Positions 1-13,700 of a stretch of DNA of 64,000 bases are shown here, piece after piece (the stretch's first letter is position 1; each line of letters begins with the position of its first letter). The notes under the pieces are model-generated. The model searched no databases. It was not told the origin of the DNA and saw only the letters and a program-made list of their open reading frames with translations. The DNA comes from Rhabditoides inermis (Eukaryota > Nematoda > Chromadorea > Rhabditida > Rhabditidae). The translations under genes were made by a program, and so were the position numbers. Location: contig CAWZYM010000367.1 of NCBI GenBank assembly GCA_963966185.1, positions 1 through 64,000 on the forward strand, written 5' to 3'.

Positions 1-3000
1 ACAGAGAAACGTCGGCCGACGTCGGCCGATGTCAACCGATGTTAGCAGATGAGGGCTGGAGTGAATAGAGAAACGTCGGCCGACGTCGGCCGATGTCAAC
101 CGATGCCGGCAGATGAGTGCTGGATTGAACAGAGAAACGTTGGCCGACGTCGGCCGATGTCAACCGATGTAGGCAGATGAGGGCTGAAATGAACAGAGAA
201 ACGTCGGCCGACGTCGGCCGATGTCAACCGATGCCGGCAGATGAGTGCTGGATTGAACAGAAAAACGTTGGCCGACGTCGGCCGATGTCAGCCGATGTTA
301 GCAGATGAGGGCTGGATTGAACAGAGAAACGTCGGCCAACGTCGGCCGATGTCAACCAATGTTAGCAGATGAGAACTGGAGTGAACAGATAAACGTCGAC
401 CGACGTCAGCCGATGTCAGCCGATGTTAGCAGATGAGGGCTGGATTGAACAGAGAAACGTCGGCCGACGTCGGCCGATGTCAACCGATGTTGGCAGATGA
501 GGGCTGGAGGGAACAGAGAAACGTGGCCGACGTCGGCCGATGTCAACCGATGCCGGCAGATGAGCGCTGGATTAAACAGAGAAACGTTGGCCGGCGTCAA
601 CCGATGCCGGCAGATGTTTGTCGATGTCGGCGGATGAATACTGGAGTTGACAGAAAAACGTCGGCCGAGGTCAACCGATGTTGGCAGATGAGGGCTGGAG
701 TGAACAGAGAAACGTCGGCCGACGTCGGCCGATGTCAACCGATGTTGGCTAGATGAGTGCTGGATTGAACAGAGAAACGTTGGCCGACGTCGGCCGATGT
801 CAACCGATGTTGGCAGATGAGGGCTGGAGTGAACAGAGAAACGTCGGCCGACGTCGGCCGATGTCAACCGATGTTAGCAGATGAGGGCTGGAGTGAACAG
901 AGAAAGGTCGGCCGACGTCGGCCGATGTCAACCGATGTTGGCAGATGAGGGCTGGAGTGAACAGAGAAACGTCGGCCGACGTCGGCCGATGTCAACCGAT
1001 GTTGGCAGATGAGGGTTGGAGTGAACAGAGAAACGTCGGCCGACGTCGGCCGATGTCAACCGATGTTAGCAGATGAGGGCTGGAGTGGACAGAGAAACGT
1101 CGGCCGACGTCGGCCGATGTCAACCGATGTTGGCAGATGAGGGCTGGAGTGAACAGAGAAACGTCGGCCGATGTCGGCCGATGTCAACCGATGTTGGCAG
1201 ATGAGGGCTGGAGTGAACAGAGAAACGTCGGCCGACGTCGGCCGATGTCAACCGATGTTGGCAGATGAGGGCTGGAGTGAACAGAGAAACGTCGGCCGAC
1301 GTCGGCCGATGTCAACCGATGTTGGCTAGATGAGTGCTGGATTGAACAGAGAAACGTTGGCCGACGTCGGCCGATGTCAACCGATGTTGGCAGATGAGGG
1401 CTGGAGTGAACAGAGAAACGTCGGCCGACGTCGGCCGATGTCAACCGATGTTAGCAGATGAGGGCTGGAGTGAACAGAGAAAGGTCGGCCGACGTCGGCC
1501 GATGTCAACCGATGTTGGCAGATGAGGGCTGGAGTGAACAGAGAAACGTCGGCCGACGTCGGCCGATGTCAACCGATGTTGGCAGATGAGGGCTGGAGTG
1601 AACAGAGAAACGTCGGCCGACGTCGGCCGATGTCAACCGATGTTAGCAGATGAGGGCTGGAGTGAATAGAGAAACGTCGGCCGACGTCGGCCGATGTCAA
1701 CCGATGCCGGCAGATGAGTGCTGGATTGAACAGAGAAACGTTGGCCGACGTCGGCCGATGTCAACCGATGTAGGCAGATGAGGGCTGAAATGAACAGAGA
1801 AACGTCGGCCGACGTCGGCCGATGTCAACCGATGCCGGCAGATGAGTGCTGGATTGAACAGAAAAACGTTGGCCGACGTCGGCCGATGTCAGCCGATGTT
1901 AGCAGATGAGGGCTGGATTGAACAGAGAAACGTCGGCCAACGTCGGCCGATGTCAACCAATGTTAGCAGATGAGAACTGGAGTGAACAGATAAACGTCGA
2001 CCGACGTCAGCCGATGTCAGCCGATGTTAGCAGATGAGGGCTGGATTGAACAGAGAAACGTCGGCCGACGTCGGCCGATGTCAACCGATGTTGGCAGATG
2101 AGGGCTGGAGGGAACAGAGAAACGTGGCCGACGTCGGCCGATGTCAACCGATGCCGGCAGATGAGCGCTGGATTAAACAGAGAAACGTTGGCCGGCGTCA
2201 ACCGATGCCGGCAGATGTTTGTCGATGTCGGCGGATGAATACTGGAGTTGACAGAAAAACGTCGGCCGAGGTCAACCGATGTTGGCAGATGAGGGCTGGA
2301 GTGAACAGAGAAACGTCGGCCGACGTCGGCCGATGTCAACCGATGTTGGCTAGATGAGTGCTGGATTGAACAGAGAAACGTTGGCCGACGTCGGCCGATG
2401 TCAACCGATGTTGGCAGATGAGGGCTGGAGTGAACAGAGAAACGTCGGCCGACGTCGGCCGATGTCAACCGATGTTAGCAGATGAGGGCTGGAGTGAACA
2501 GAGAAAGGTCGGCCGACGTCGGCCGATGTCAACCGATGTTGGCAGATGAGGGCTGGAGTGAACAGAGAAACGTCGGCCGACGTCGGCCGATGTCAACCGA
2601 TGTTGGCAGATGAGGGTTGGAGTGAACAGAGAAACGTCGGCCGACGTCGGCCGATGTCAACCGATGTTAGCAGATGAGGGCTGGAGTGGACAGAGAAACG
2701 TCGGCCGACGTCGGCCGATGTCAACCGATGTTGGCAGATGAGGGCTGGAGTGAACAGAGAAACGTCGGCCGATGTCGGCCGATGTCAACCGATGTTGGCA
2801 GATGAGGGCTGGAGTGAACAGAGAAACGTCGGCCGACGTCGGCCGATGTCAACCGATGTTGGCAGATGAGGGCTGGAGTGAACAGAGAAACGTCGGCCGA
2901 CGTCGGCCGATGTCAACCGATGTTGGCTAGATGAGTGCTGGATTGAACAGAGAAACGTTGGCCGACGTCGGCCGATGTCAACCGATGTTGGCAGATGAGG

Positions 3001-3202
3001 GCTGGAGTGAACAGAGAAACGTCGGCCGACGTCGGCCGATGTCAACCGATGTTAGCAGATGAGGGCTGGAGTGAACAGAGAAAGGTCGGCCGACGTCGGC
3101 CGATGTCAACCGATGTTGGCAGATGAGGGCTGGAGTGAACAGAGAAACGTCGGCCGACGTCGGCCGATGTCAACCGATGTTGGCAGATGAGGGCTGGAGT
3201 GA
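1..3202. repeat. Two tandem copies of a 1601-bp higher-order unit
   Basis: The rare spacer variant GTGAATAGAG occurs at 61, 1662 and 3263, exactly 1601 bp apart. The irregular 63/74/54-bp trio and the 65-bp monomer recur at the same offset, and open frames at 406 and 2007, and at 1184 and 2785, have identical translations. 1601 is 25 monomers of 64 bp plus one base, the net result of odd-length members. Homology to the start of a third copy continues to about 3460, where the spacer AACAGAGAAAC replaces AACAGAAAAAC and the units diverge. Such identity implies recent duplication or efficient homogenisation. Confidence 0.9.
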
Positions 3203-6200
3203 ACAGAGAAACGTCGGCCGACGTCGGCCGATGTCAACCGATGTTAGCAGATGAGGGCTGGAGTGAATAGAGAAACGTCGGCCGACGTCGGCCGATGTCA
3301 ACCGATGCCGGCAGATGAGTGCTGGATTGAACAGAGAAACGTTGGCCGACGTCGGCCGATGTCAACCGATGTAGGCAGATGAGGGCTGAAATGAACAGAG
3401 AAACGTCGGCCGACGTCGGCCGATGTCAACCGATGCCGGCAGATGAGTGCTGGATTGAACAGAGAAACGTTGGCCGACGTCGGCCGATGTCAACCGATGT
3501 TGGCAGATGAGGGCTGGAGTGAACAGAGAAACGTCGGCCGACGTCGGCCGATGTCAACCGATGTTCGCAGATGAGGGCTGGAGTGAACAGAGAAACGTCG
3601 GCCGACGTCGGCCGATGTCAACCGATGTTGGCTAGATGAGTGCTGGATTGAACAGAGAAACGTTGGCCGACGTCGGCCGATGTCAACCGATGTTGGCAGA
3701 TGAGGGCTGGAGTGAACAGAGAAAGGTCGGCCGACGTCGGCCGATGTCAACCGATGTTGGCAGATGAGGACTGGAGTGAACAGAGAAACGTCGGCCGACG
3801 TCGGCCGATGTCAACCGATGTTGGCAGATGAGGGCTGGAGTGAACAGAGAAACGTCGGCCGACGTCGGCCGATGTCAACCGATGTTAGCAGATGAGGGCT
3901 GGAGTGAATAGAGAAACGTCGGCCGACGTCGGCCGATGTCAACCGATGCCGGCAGATGAGTGCTGGATTGAACAGAGAAACGTTGGCCGACGTCGGCCGA
4001 TGTCAACCGATGTAGGCAGATGAGGGCTGAAATGAACAGAGAAACGTCGGCCGACGTCGGCCGATGTCAACCGATGCCGGCAGATGAGTGCTGGATTGAA
4101 CAGAAAAACGTTGGCCGACGTCGGCCGATGTCAGCCGATGTTAGCAGATGAGGGCTGGATTGAACAGAGAAACGTCGGCCAACGTCGGCCGATGTCAACC
4201 AATGTTAGCAGATGAGAACTGGAGTGAACAGATAAACGTCGACCGACGTCAGCCGATAATAGCCGATGTCGGCAGATGAGAGCTGGATTGAACAGAGAAA
4301 CGTCGGCCGACGTCGGCCGATGTCAGCCGATGTTAGCAGATGAGGGCTGGATTGAACAGAGAAACGTCGGCCGACGTCGGCCGATGTCAACCGATGTTGG
4401 CAGATGAGGGCTGGAGGGAACAGAGAAACGTGGCCGACGTCGGCCGATGTCAACCGATGCCGGCAGATGAGCGCTGGATTAAACAGAGAAACGTTGGCCG
4501 GCGTCAACCGATGCCGGCAGATGTTTGTCGATGTCGGCGGATGAATACTGGAGTTGACAGAAAAACGTCGGCCGAGGTCAACCGATGTTGGCAGATGAGG
4601 GCTGGAGTGAACAGAGAAACGTCGGCCGACGTCGGCCGATGTCAACCGATGTTGGCAGATGAGGGCTGGAGTGAACAGAGAAACGTCGGCCGACGTCGGC
4701 CGATGTCAACCGATGTTAGCAGATGAGGGCTGGAGTGGACAGAGAAACGTCGGCCGACGTCGGCCGATGTCAACCGATGTTGGCAGATGAGGGCTGGAGT
4801 GAACAGAGAAACGTCGGCCGATGTCGGCCGATGTCAACCGATGTTGGCAGATGAGGGCTGGAGTGAACAGAGAAACGTCGGCCGACGTCGGCCGATGTCA
4901 ACCGATGTTGGCAGATGAGGGCTGGAGTGAACAGAGAAACGTCGGCCGACGTCGGCCGATGTCAACCGATGCCGGCAGATGAGTGCTGGATTGAACAGAG
5001 AAACGTTGGCCGACGTCGGCCGATGTCAACCGATGTTGGCAGATGAGGGCTGAAGTGAACAGAGAAACGTCGGCCGACGTCGGCCGATGTCAACCGATGT
5101 TAGCAGATGAGGGCTGGAGTGGACAGAGAAACGTCGGCCGACGTCGGCCGATGTCAACCGATGTTGGCAGATGAGGGCTGGAGTGAACAGAGAAACGTCG
5201 GCCGATGTCGGCCGATGTCAACCGATGTTGGCAGATGAGGGCTGGAGTGAACAGAGAAACGTCGGCCGACGTCGGCCGATGTCAACCGATGTTGGCAGAT
5301 GAGGGCTGGAGTGAACAGAGAAACGTCGGCCGACGTCGGCCGATGTCAACCGATGCCGGCAGATGAGTGCTGGATTGAACAGAGAAACGTTGGCCGACGT
5401 CGGCCGATGTCAACCGATGTTGGCAGATGAGGACTGAAGTGAACAGAGAAACGTCGGCCGACGTCGGCCGATGTCAACCGATGCCGGCAGATGAGTGCTG
5501 GATTGAACAGAAAAACGTTGGCCGACGTCGGCCGATGTCAACCGAGGTTGGCAGATGAGGGCTGAAGTGAACAGAGAAACATCGGCCGACGTCGGCCGAT
5601 GTCAACTGATGCCGGCAGATGAGTGCTGGATTGAACAGAAAAACGTTGGCCGACGTCGGCCGATGTCAACCGATGTTGGCAGATGAGGGCTGAAGTGAAC
5701 AGAGAAACATCGGCCGACGTCGGCCGATGTCAACCGATGCCGGCAGATGAGTGCTGGATTGAACAGAGAAACGTTGGCCGACGTCGGCCGATGTCAACCG
5801 ATGTTGGCAGATGAGGGCTGGAGTGAACAGAGAAACGTCGGCCGACGTCGGCCGATGTCAACCGATGTTGGCAGATGAGGGCTGGAGTGAACAGAGAAAC
5901 GTGGCCGACGTCGGCCGATGTCAACCGATGCCGGCAGATGAGCGCTGGAATAAACAGAGAAACGTTGGCCGGCGTCAACCGATGCCGGCAGATGTTTGTC
6001 GATGTCGGCGGTTGAATACTGGAGTTGACAGAAAAACGTCGGCCGAGGTCAACCGATGTTGGCAGATGAGGGCTGGAGTGAACAGAGAAACGTCGGCCGA
6101 CGTCGGCCGATGTCAACCGATGTTGGCTAGATGAGTGCTGGATTGAACAGAGAAACGTTGGCCGACGTCGGCCGATGTCAACCGATGTTGGCAGATGAGG

Positions 6201-7328
6201 GCTGGAGTGAACAGAGAAACGTCGGCCGACGTCGGCCGATGTCAACCGATGTTAGCAGATGAGGGCTGGAGTGAACAGAGAAAGGTCGGCCGACGTCGGC
6301 CGATGTCAACCGATGTTGGCAGATGAGGGCTGGAGTGAACAGAGAAACGTCGGCCGACGTCGGCCGATGTCAACCGATGTTGGCAGATGAGGGCTGGAGT
6401 GAACAGAGAAACGTCGGCCGACGTCGGCCGATGTCAACCGATGTTAGCAGATGAGGGCTGGATTGAACAGAGAAACGTCGGCCGACGTCGGCCGATGTCA
6501 ACCGATGTTGGCAGATGAGGGCTGGAGTGAACAGAGAAACGTCGGCCGTCGTCGGCCGATGTCAACCGATGTTGGCAGATGAGGGCTGGAGTGAACAGAG
6601 AAACGTCGGCCGACGTCGGCCGATGTCAACCGATGTTGGCAGATGAGGGCTGGAGTGAACAGAGAAACGTCGGCCGACGTCGGCCGATGTCAACTGATGT
6701 TGGCAGATAAGGGCTTGAGTGAACAAAAAAACGTCGGCCGACGTCGGCCGATGTCAACCGATGTTGGCAGATGAGGGCTGGAGTGAACAGAGAAACGTCG
6801 GCCGACGTCGGCCGATGTCAACCGATGTTAGCAGATGAGGGCTGGATTGAACAGAAAAACGTTGGCCGACGTCGGCCGATGTCAGCCGATGTTAGCAGAT
6901 GAGGGCTGGATTGAACAGAGAAACGTCGGCCAACGTCGGCCGATGTCAACCGATGTTAGCAGATGAGAACTGGAATGAACAGATAAACGTCGACCGACGT
7001 CAGCCGATAATAGCCGATGTCGGCAGATGAGAGCTGGATTGAACAGAGAAACGTCGGCCGACGTCGGCCGATGTCAGCCGATGTTAGCAGATGAGGGCTG
7101 GATTGAACAGAGAAACGTCGGCCGACGTCGGCCGATGTCAACCGATCTTGGCAGATGAGGGCTGGAGTGAACAGAGAAACGTGGCCGACGTCGGCCGATG
7201 TCAACCGATGCCGGCAGATGAGCGCTGGATTAAACAGAGAAACGTTGGCCGGCGTCGGCCGATGTCGGCCGATGTTTGTCGATGTCGGCGGATGAATACT
7301 GGAGTTGACAGAAAAACGTCGGCCGAGG
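3203..7328. repeat. Mixed higher-order satellite segment
   Basis: Same monomers as the flanking blocks but without one clean period across the whole stretch. The block at 3490 repeats the one at 2785 with a 705-bp offset (eleven monomers plus one base). The GATAATAGCC monomer appears at about 4255 and 7005. Segment 5400-5560 carries rare markers (GGACTGAAGT at 5431, CCGAGGTTGG at 5542, AACTGATGCC just after) that return at 18078 and beyond with an offset of 12647 bp. No gene or foreign DNA is seen. Confidence 0.8.
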
Positions 7329-10300
7329 TCAGCCGATGTTAGCAGATGGGGGCTGGATTGAACAGAGAAACGTTGGCCGACGTCGGCCGATGTCAACCGA
7401 TGTTAGCAGATGAGGGCTGGAGTGAACAGAGAAACGTCGGCCGACGTCGGCCGATGTCAACCGATGTTGGCTAGATGAGTGCTGGATTGAACAGAGAAAC
7501 GTTGGCCGACGTCGGCCGATGTCAACCGATGTTGGCAGATGAGGGCTGGAGTGAACAGAGAAACGTCGGCCGACGTCGGCCGATGTCAACCGATGTTAGC
7601 AGATGAGGGCTGGAGTGAACAGAGAAAGGTCGGCCGACGTCGGCCGATGTCAACCGATGTTGGCAGATGAGGGCTGGAGTGAACAGAGAAACGTCGGCCG
7701 ACGTCGGCCGATGTCAACCGATGTTGGCAGATGAGGGCTGGAGTGAACAGAGAAACGTCGGCCGACGTCGGCCGATGTCAACCGATGTTAGCAGATGAGG
7801 GCTGGAGTGAATAGAGAAACGTCGGCCGACGTCGGCCGATGTCAACCGATGCCGGCAGATGAGTGCTGGATTGAACAGAGAAACGTTGGCCGACGTCGGC
7901 CGATGTCAACCGATGTAGGCAGATGAGGGCTGAAATGAACAGAGAAACGTCGGCCGACGTCGGCCGATGTCAACCGATGCCGGCAGATGAGTGCTGGATT
8001 GAACAGAGAAACGTTGGCCGACGTCGGCCGATGTCAACCGATGTTGGCAGATGAGGGCTGGAGTGAACAGAGAAACGTCGGCCGACGTCGGCCGATGTCA
8101 ACCGATGTTAGCAGATGAGGGCTGGAGTGAACAGAGAAACGTCGGCCGACGTCGGCCGATGTCAACCGATGTTGGCTAGATGAGTGCTGGATTGAACAGA
8201 GAAACGTTGGCCGACGTCGGCCGATGTCAACCGATGTTGGCAGATGAGGGCTGGAGTGAACAGAGAAAGGTCGGCCGACGTCGGCCGATGTCAACCGATG
8301 TTGGCAGATGAGGGCTGGAGTGAACAGAGAAACGTCGGCCGACGTCGGCCGATGTCAACCGATGTTGGCAGATGAGGGCTGGAGTGAACAGAGAAACGTC
8401 GGCCGACGTCGGCCGATGTCAACCGATGTTAGCAGATGAGGGCTGGAGTGAATAGAGAAACGTCGGCCGACGTCGGCCGATGTCAACCGATGCCGGCAGA
8501 TGAGTGCTGGATTGAACAGAGAAACGTTGGCCGAAGTCGGCCGATGTCAACCGATGTAGGCAGATGAGGGCTGAAATGAACAGAGAAACGTCGGCCGACG
8601 TCGGCCGATGTCAACCGATGCCGGCAGATGAGTGCTGGATTGAACAGAAAAACGTTGGCCGACGTCGGCCGATGTCAGCCGATGTTAGCAGATGAGGGCT
8701 GGATTGAACAGAGAAACGTCGGCCAACGTCGGCCGATGTCAACCAATGTTAGCAGATGAGAACTGGAGTGAACAGATAAACGTCGACCGACGTCAGCCGA
8801 TAATAGCCGATGTCGGCAGATGAGAGCTCCGATAATAGCCGATGTCGGCAGATGAGGGCTGGATTGAACAGAAAAACGTTGGCCGACGTCGGCCGATGTC
8901 AGCCGATGTTAGCAGATGAGGGCTGGATTGAACAGAGAAACGTCGGCCAACGTCGGCCGATGTCAACCGATGTTAGCAGATGAGAACTGGAATGAACAGA
9001 TAAACGTCGACCGACGTCAGCCGATAATAGCCGATGTCGGCAGATGAGAGCTGGATTGAACAGAGAAACGTCGGCCGACGTCGGCCGATGTCAACCGATC
9101 TTGGCAGATGAGGGCTGGAGTGAACAGAGAAACGTGGCCGACGTCGGCCGATGTCAACCGATGCCGGCAGATGAGCGCTGGATTAAACAGAGAAACGTTG
9201 GCCGGCGTCGGCCGATGTCGGCCGATGTTTGTCGATGTCGGCGGATGAATACTGGAGTTGACAGAAAAACGTCGGCCGAGGTCAGCCGATGTTAGCAGAT
9301 GGGGGCTGGATTGAACAGAGAAACGTTGGCCGACGTCGGCCGATGTCAACCGATGTTAGCAGATGAGGGCTGGAGTGAACAGAGAAACGTCGGCCGACGT
9401 CGGCCGATGTCAACCGATGTTGGCTAGATGAGTGCTGGATTGAACAGAGAAACGTTGGCCGACGTCGGCCGATGTCAACCGATGTTGGCAGATGAGGGCT
9501 GGAGTGAACAGAGAAACGTCGGCCGACGTCGGCCGATGTCAACCGATGTTAGCAGATGAGGGCTGGAGTGAACAGAGAAAGGTCGGCCGACGTCGGCCGA
9601 TGTCAACCGATGTTGGCAGATGAGGGCTGGAGTGAACAGAGAAACGTCGGCCGACGTCGGCCGATGTCAACCGATGTTGGCAGATGAGGGCTGGAGTGAA
9701 CAGAGAAACGTCGGCCGACGTCGGCCGATGTCAACCGATGTTAGCAGATGAGGGCTGGAGTGAATAGAGAAACGTCGGCCGACGTCGGCCGATGTCAACC
9801 GATGCCGGCAGATGAGTGCTGGATTGAACAGAGAAACGTTGGCCGACGTCGGCCGATGTCAACCGATGTAGGCAGATGAGGGCTGAAATGAACAGAGAAA
9901 CGTCGGCCGACGTCGGCCGATGTCAACCGATGCCGGCAGATGAGTGCTGGATTGAACAGAGAAACGTTGGCCGACGTCGGCCGATGTCAACCGATGTTGG
10001 CAGATGAGGGCTGGAGTGAACAGAGAAACGTCGGCCGACGTCGGCCGATGTCAACCGATGTTAGCAGATGAGGGCTGGAGTGAACAGAGAAACGTCGGCC
10101 GACGTCGGCCGATGTCAACCGATGTTGGCTAGATGAGTGCTGGATTGAACAGAGAAACGTTGGCCGACGTCGGCCGATGTCAACCGATGTTGGCAGATGA
10201 GGGCTGGAGTGAACAGAGAAAGGTCGGCCGACGTCGGCCGATGTCAACCGATGTTGGCAGATGAGGGCTGGAGTGAACAGAGAAACGTCGGCCGACGTCG

Positions 10301-10781
10301 GCCGATGTCAACCGATGTTGGCAGATGAGGGCTGGAGTGAACAGAGAAACGTCGGCCGACGTCGGCCGATGTCAACCGATGTTAGCAGATGAGGGCTGGA
10401 GTGAATAGAGAAACGTCGGCCGACGTCGGCCGATGTCAACCGATGCCGGCAGATGAGTGCTGGATTGAACAGAGAAACGTTGGCCGAAGTCGGCCGATGT
10501 CAACCGATGTAGGCAGATGAGGGCTGAAATGAACAGAGAAACGTCGGCCGACGTCGGCCGATGTCAACCGATGCCGGCAGATGAGTGCTGGATTGAACAG
10601 AAAAACGTTGGCCGACGTCGGCCGATGTCAGCCGATGTTAGCAGATGAGGGCTGGATTGAACAGAGAAACGTCGGCCAACGTCGGCCGATGTCAACCAAT
10701 GTTAGCAGATGAGAACTGGAGTGAACAGATAAACGTCGACCGACGTCAGCCGATAATAGCCGATGTCGGCAGATGAGAGCT
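7329..10781. repeat. Pair of about 1953-bp higher-order units
   Basis: Monomer order from 7329 onward recurs from 9282 (offset 1953), including the internal 705-bp sub-duplication (7329 and 8034; 9282 and 9987). Just upstream, the marker TGGAATGAAC at 6971 and 8988 gives an offset of 2017. The difference is exactly 64 bp, explained by one monomer present near 7051-7114 and absent after 9061. Homology runs to about 10781, where the first copy carries the private 32-bp duplication at 8797-8860. Confidence 0.82.
8797..8860. repeat. Private 32-bp tandem duplication
   Basis: A segment beginning CCGATAATAGCC and ending GAGAGCT at 8797-8828 is followed by a near copy beginning at 8829 and ending GAGGGCT. 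The unit is 32 bp, half a monomer. Other GATAATAGCC monomers (for example near 4255, 10752, 13058, 14403, 16711) have only one copy, so this is a local event that has not spread. Confidence 0.85.
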
Positions 10782-13700
10782 GGATTGAACAGAGAAACGT
10801 CGGCCGACGTCGGCCGATGTCAGCCGATGTTAGCAGATGAGGGCTGGATTGAACAGAGAAACGTCGACCGACGTCGGCCGATGTCAACCGATGTTGGCAG
10901 ATGAGGGCTGGAGGGAACAGAGAAACGTGGCCGACGTCGGCCGATGTCAACCGATGCCGGCAGATGAGCGCTGGATTAAACAGAGAAACGTTGGCCGGCG
11001 TCAACCGATGCCGGCAGATGTTTGTCGATGTCGGCGGATGAATACTGGAGTTGACAGAAAAACGTCGGCCGAGGTCAACCGATGTTGGCAGATGAGGGCT
11101 GGAGTGAACAGAGAAACGTCGGCCGACGTCGGCCGATGTCAACCGATGTTGGCTAGATGAGTGCTGGATTGAACAGAGAAACGTTGGCCGACGTCGGCCG
11201 ATGTCAACCGATGTTGGCAGATGAGGGCTGGAGTGAACAGAGAAACGTCGGCCGACGTCGGCCGATGTCAACCGATGTTAGCAGATGAGGGCTGGAGTGA
11301 ACAGAGAAAGGTCGGCCGACGTCGGCCGATGTCAACCGATGTTGGCAGATGAGGGCTGGAGTGAACAGAGAAACGTCGGCCGACGTCGGCCGATGTCAAC
11401 CGATGTTGGCAGATGAGGGTTGGAGTGAACAGAGAAACGTCGGCCGACGTCGGCCGATGTCAACCGATGTTAGCAGATGAGGGCTGGAGTGGACAGAGAA
11501 ACGTCGGCCGACGTCGGCCGATGTCAACCGATGTTGGCAGATGAGGGCTGGAGTGAACAGAGAAACGTCGGCCGATGTCGGCCGATGTCAACCGATGTTG
11601 GCAGATGAGGGCTGGAGTGAACAGAGAAACGTCGGCCGACGTCGGCCGATGTCAACCGATGTTGGCAGATGAGGGCTGGAGTGAACAGAGAAACGTCGGC
11701 CGACGTCGGCCGATGTCAACCGATGTTGGCTAGATGAGTGCTGGATTGAACAGAGAAACGTTGGCCGACGTCGGCCGATGTCAACCGATGTTGGCAGATG
11801 AGGGCTGGAGTGAACAGAGAAACGTCGGCCGACGTCGGCCGATGTCAACCGATGTTAGCAGATGAGGGCTGGAGTGAACAGAGAAAGGTCGGCCGACGTC
11901 GGCCGATGTCAACCGATGTTGGCAGATGAGGGCTGGAGTGAACAGAGAAACGTCGGCCGACGTCGGCCGATGTCAACCGATGTTGGCAGATGAGGGCTGG
12001 AGTGAACAGAGAAACGTCGGCCGACGTCGGCCGATGTCAACCGATGTTAGCAGATGAGGGCTGGAGTGAATAGAGAAACGTCGGCCGACGTCGGCCGATG
12101 TCAACCGATGCCGGCAGATGAGTGCTGGATTGAACAGAGAAACGTTGGCCGACGTCGGCCGATGTCAACCGATGTAGGCAGATGAGGGCTGAAATGAACA
12201 GAGAAACGTCGGCCGACGTCGGCCGATGTCAACCGATGCCGGCAGATGAGTGCTGGATTGAACAGAGAAACGTTGGCCGACGTCGGCCGATGTCAACCGA
12301 TGTTGGCAGATGAGGGCTGGAGTGAACAGAGAAACGTCGGCCGACGTCGGCCGATGTCAACCGATGTTAGCAGATGAGGGCTGGAGTGAACAGAGAAACG
12401 TCGGCCGACGTCGGCCGATGTCAACCGATGTTGGCTAGATGAGTGCTGGATTGAACAGAGAAACGTTGGCCGACGTCGGCCGATGTCAACCGATGTTGGC
12501 AGATGAGGGCTGGAGTGAACAGAGAAAGGTCGGCCGACGTCGGCCGATGTCAACCGATGTTGGCAGATGAGGGCTGGAGTGAACAGAGAAACGTCGGCCG
12601 ACGTCGGCCGATGTCAACCGATGTTGGCAGATGAGGGCTGGAGTGAACAGAGAAACGTCGGCCGACGTCGGCCGATGTCAACCGATGTTAGCAGATGAGG
12701 GCTGGAGTGAATAGAGAAACGTCGGCCGACGTCGGCCGATGTCAACCGATGCCGGCAGATGAGTGCTGGATTGAACAGAGAAACGTTGGCCGACGTCGGC
12801 CGATGTCAACCGATGTAGGCAGATGAGGGCTGAAATGAACAGAGAAACGTCGGCCGACGTCGGCCGATGTCAACCGATGCCGGCAGATGAGTGCTGGATT
12901 GAACAGAAAAACGTTGGCCGACGTCGGCCGATGTCAGCCGATGTTAGCAGATGAGGGCTGGATTGAACAGAGAAACGTCGGCCAACGTCGGCCGATGTCA
13001 ACCAATGTTAGCAGATGAGAACTGGAGTGAACAGATAAACGTCGACCGACGTCAGCCGATAATAGCCGATGTCGGCAGATGAGAGCTGGATTGAACAGAG
13101 AAACGTCGGCCGACGTCGGCCGATGTCAGCCGATGTTAGCAGATGAGGGCTGGATTGAACAGAGAAACGTCGGCCGACGTCGGCCGATGTCAACCGATGT
13201 TGGCAGATGAGGGCTGGAGGGAACAGAGAAACGTGGCCGACGTCGGCCGATGTCAACCGATGCCGGCAGATGAGCGCTGGATTAAACAGAGAAACGTTGG
13301 CCGGCGTCAACCGATGCCGGCAGATGTTTGTCGATGTCGGCGGATGAATACTGGAGTTGACAGAAAAACGTCGGCCGAGGTCAACCGATGTTGGCAGATG
13401 AGGGCTGGAGTGAACAGAGAAACGTCGGCCGACGTCGGCCGATGTCAACCGATGTTGGCTAGATGAGTGCTGGATTGAACAGAGAAACGTTGGCCGACGT
13501 CGGCCGATGTCAACCGATGTTGGCAGATGAGGGCTGGAGTGAACAGAGAAACGTCGGCCGACGTCGGCCGATGTCAACCGATGTTGGCAGATGAGGGCTG
13601 GAGTGAACAGAGAAACGTCGGCCGACGTCGGCCGATGTCAACCGATGTTGGCAGATGAGGGCTGGAGTGAACAGAGAAACGTCGGCCGACGTCGGCCGAT

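Noticed and set aside
433..756. Plus-strand repetitive open frames rich in R, D, V and G
   Set aside because: Same cause: they start at ATGAGGGC inside the repeat and end at the next in-frame TGA or TAG of a monomer.
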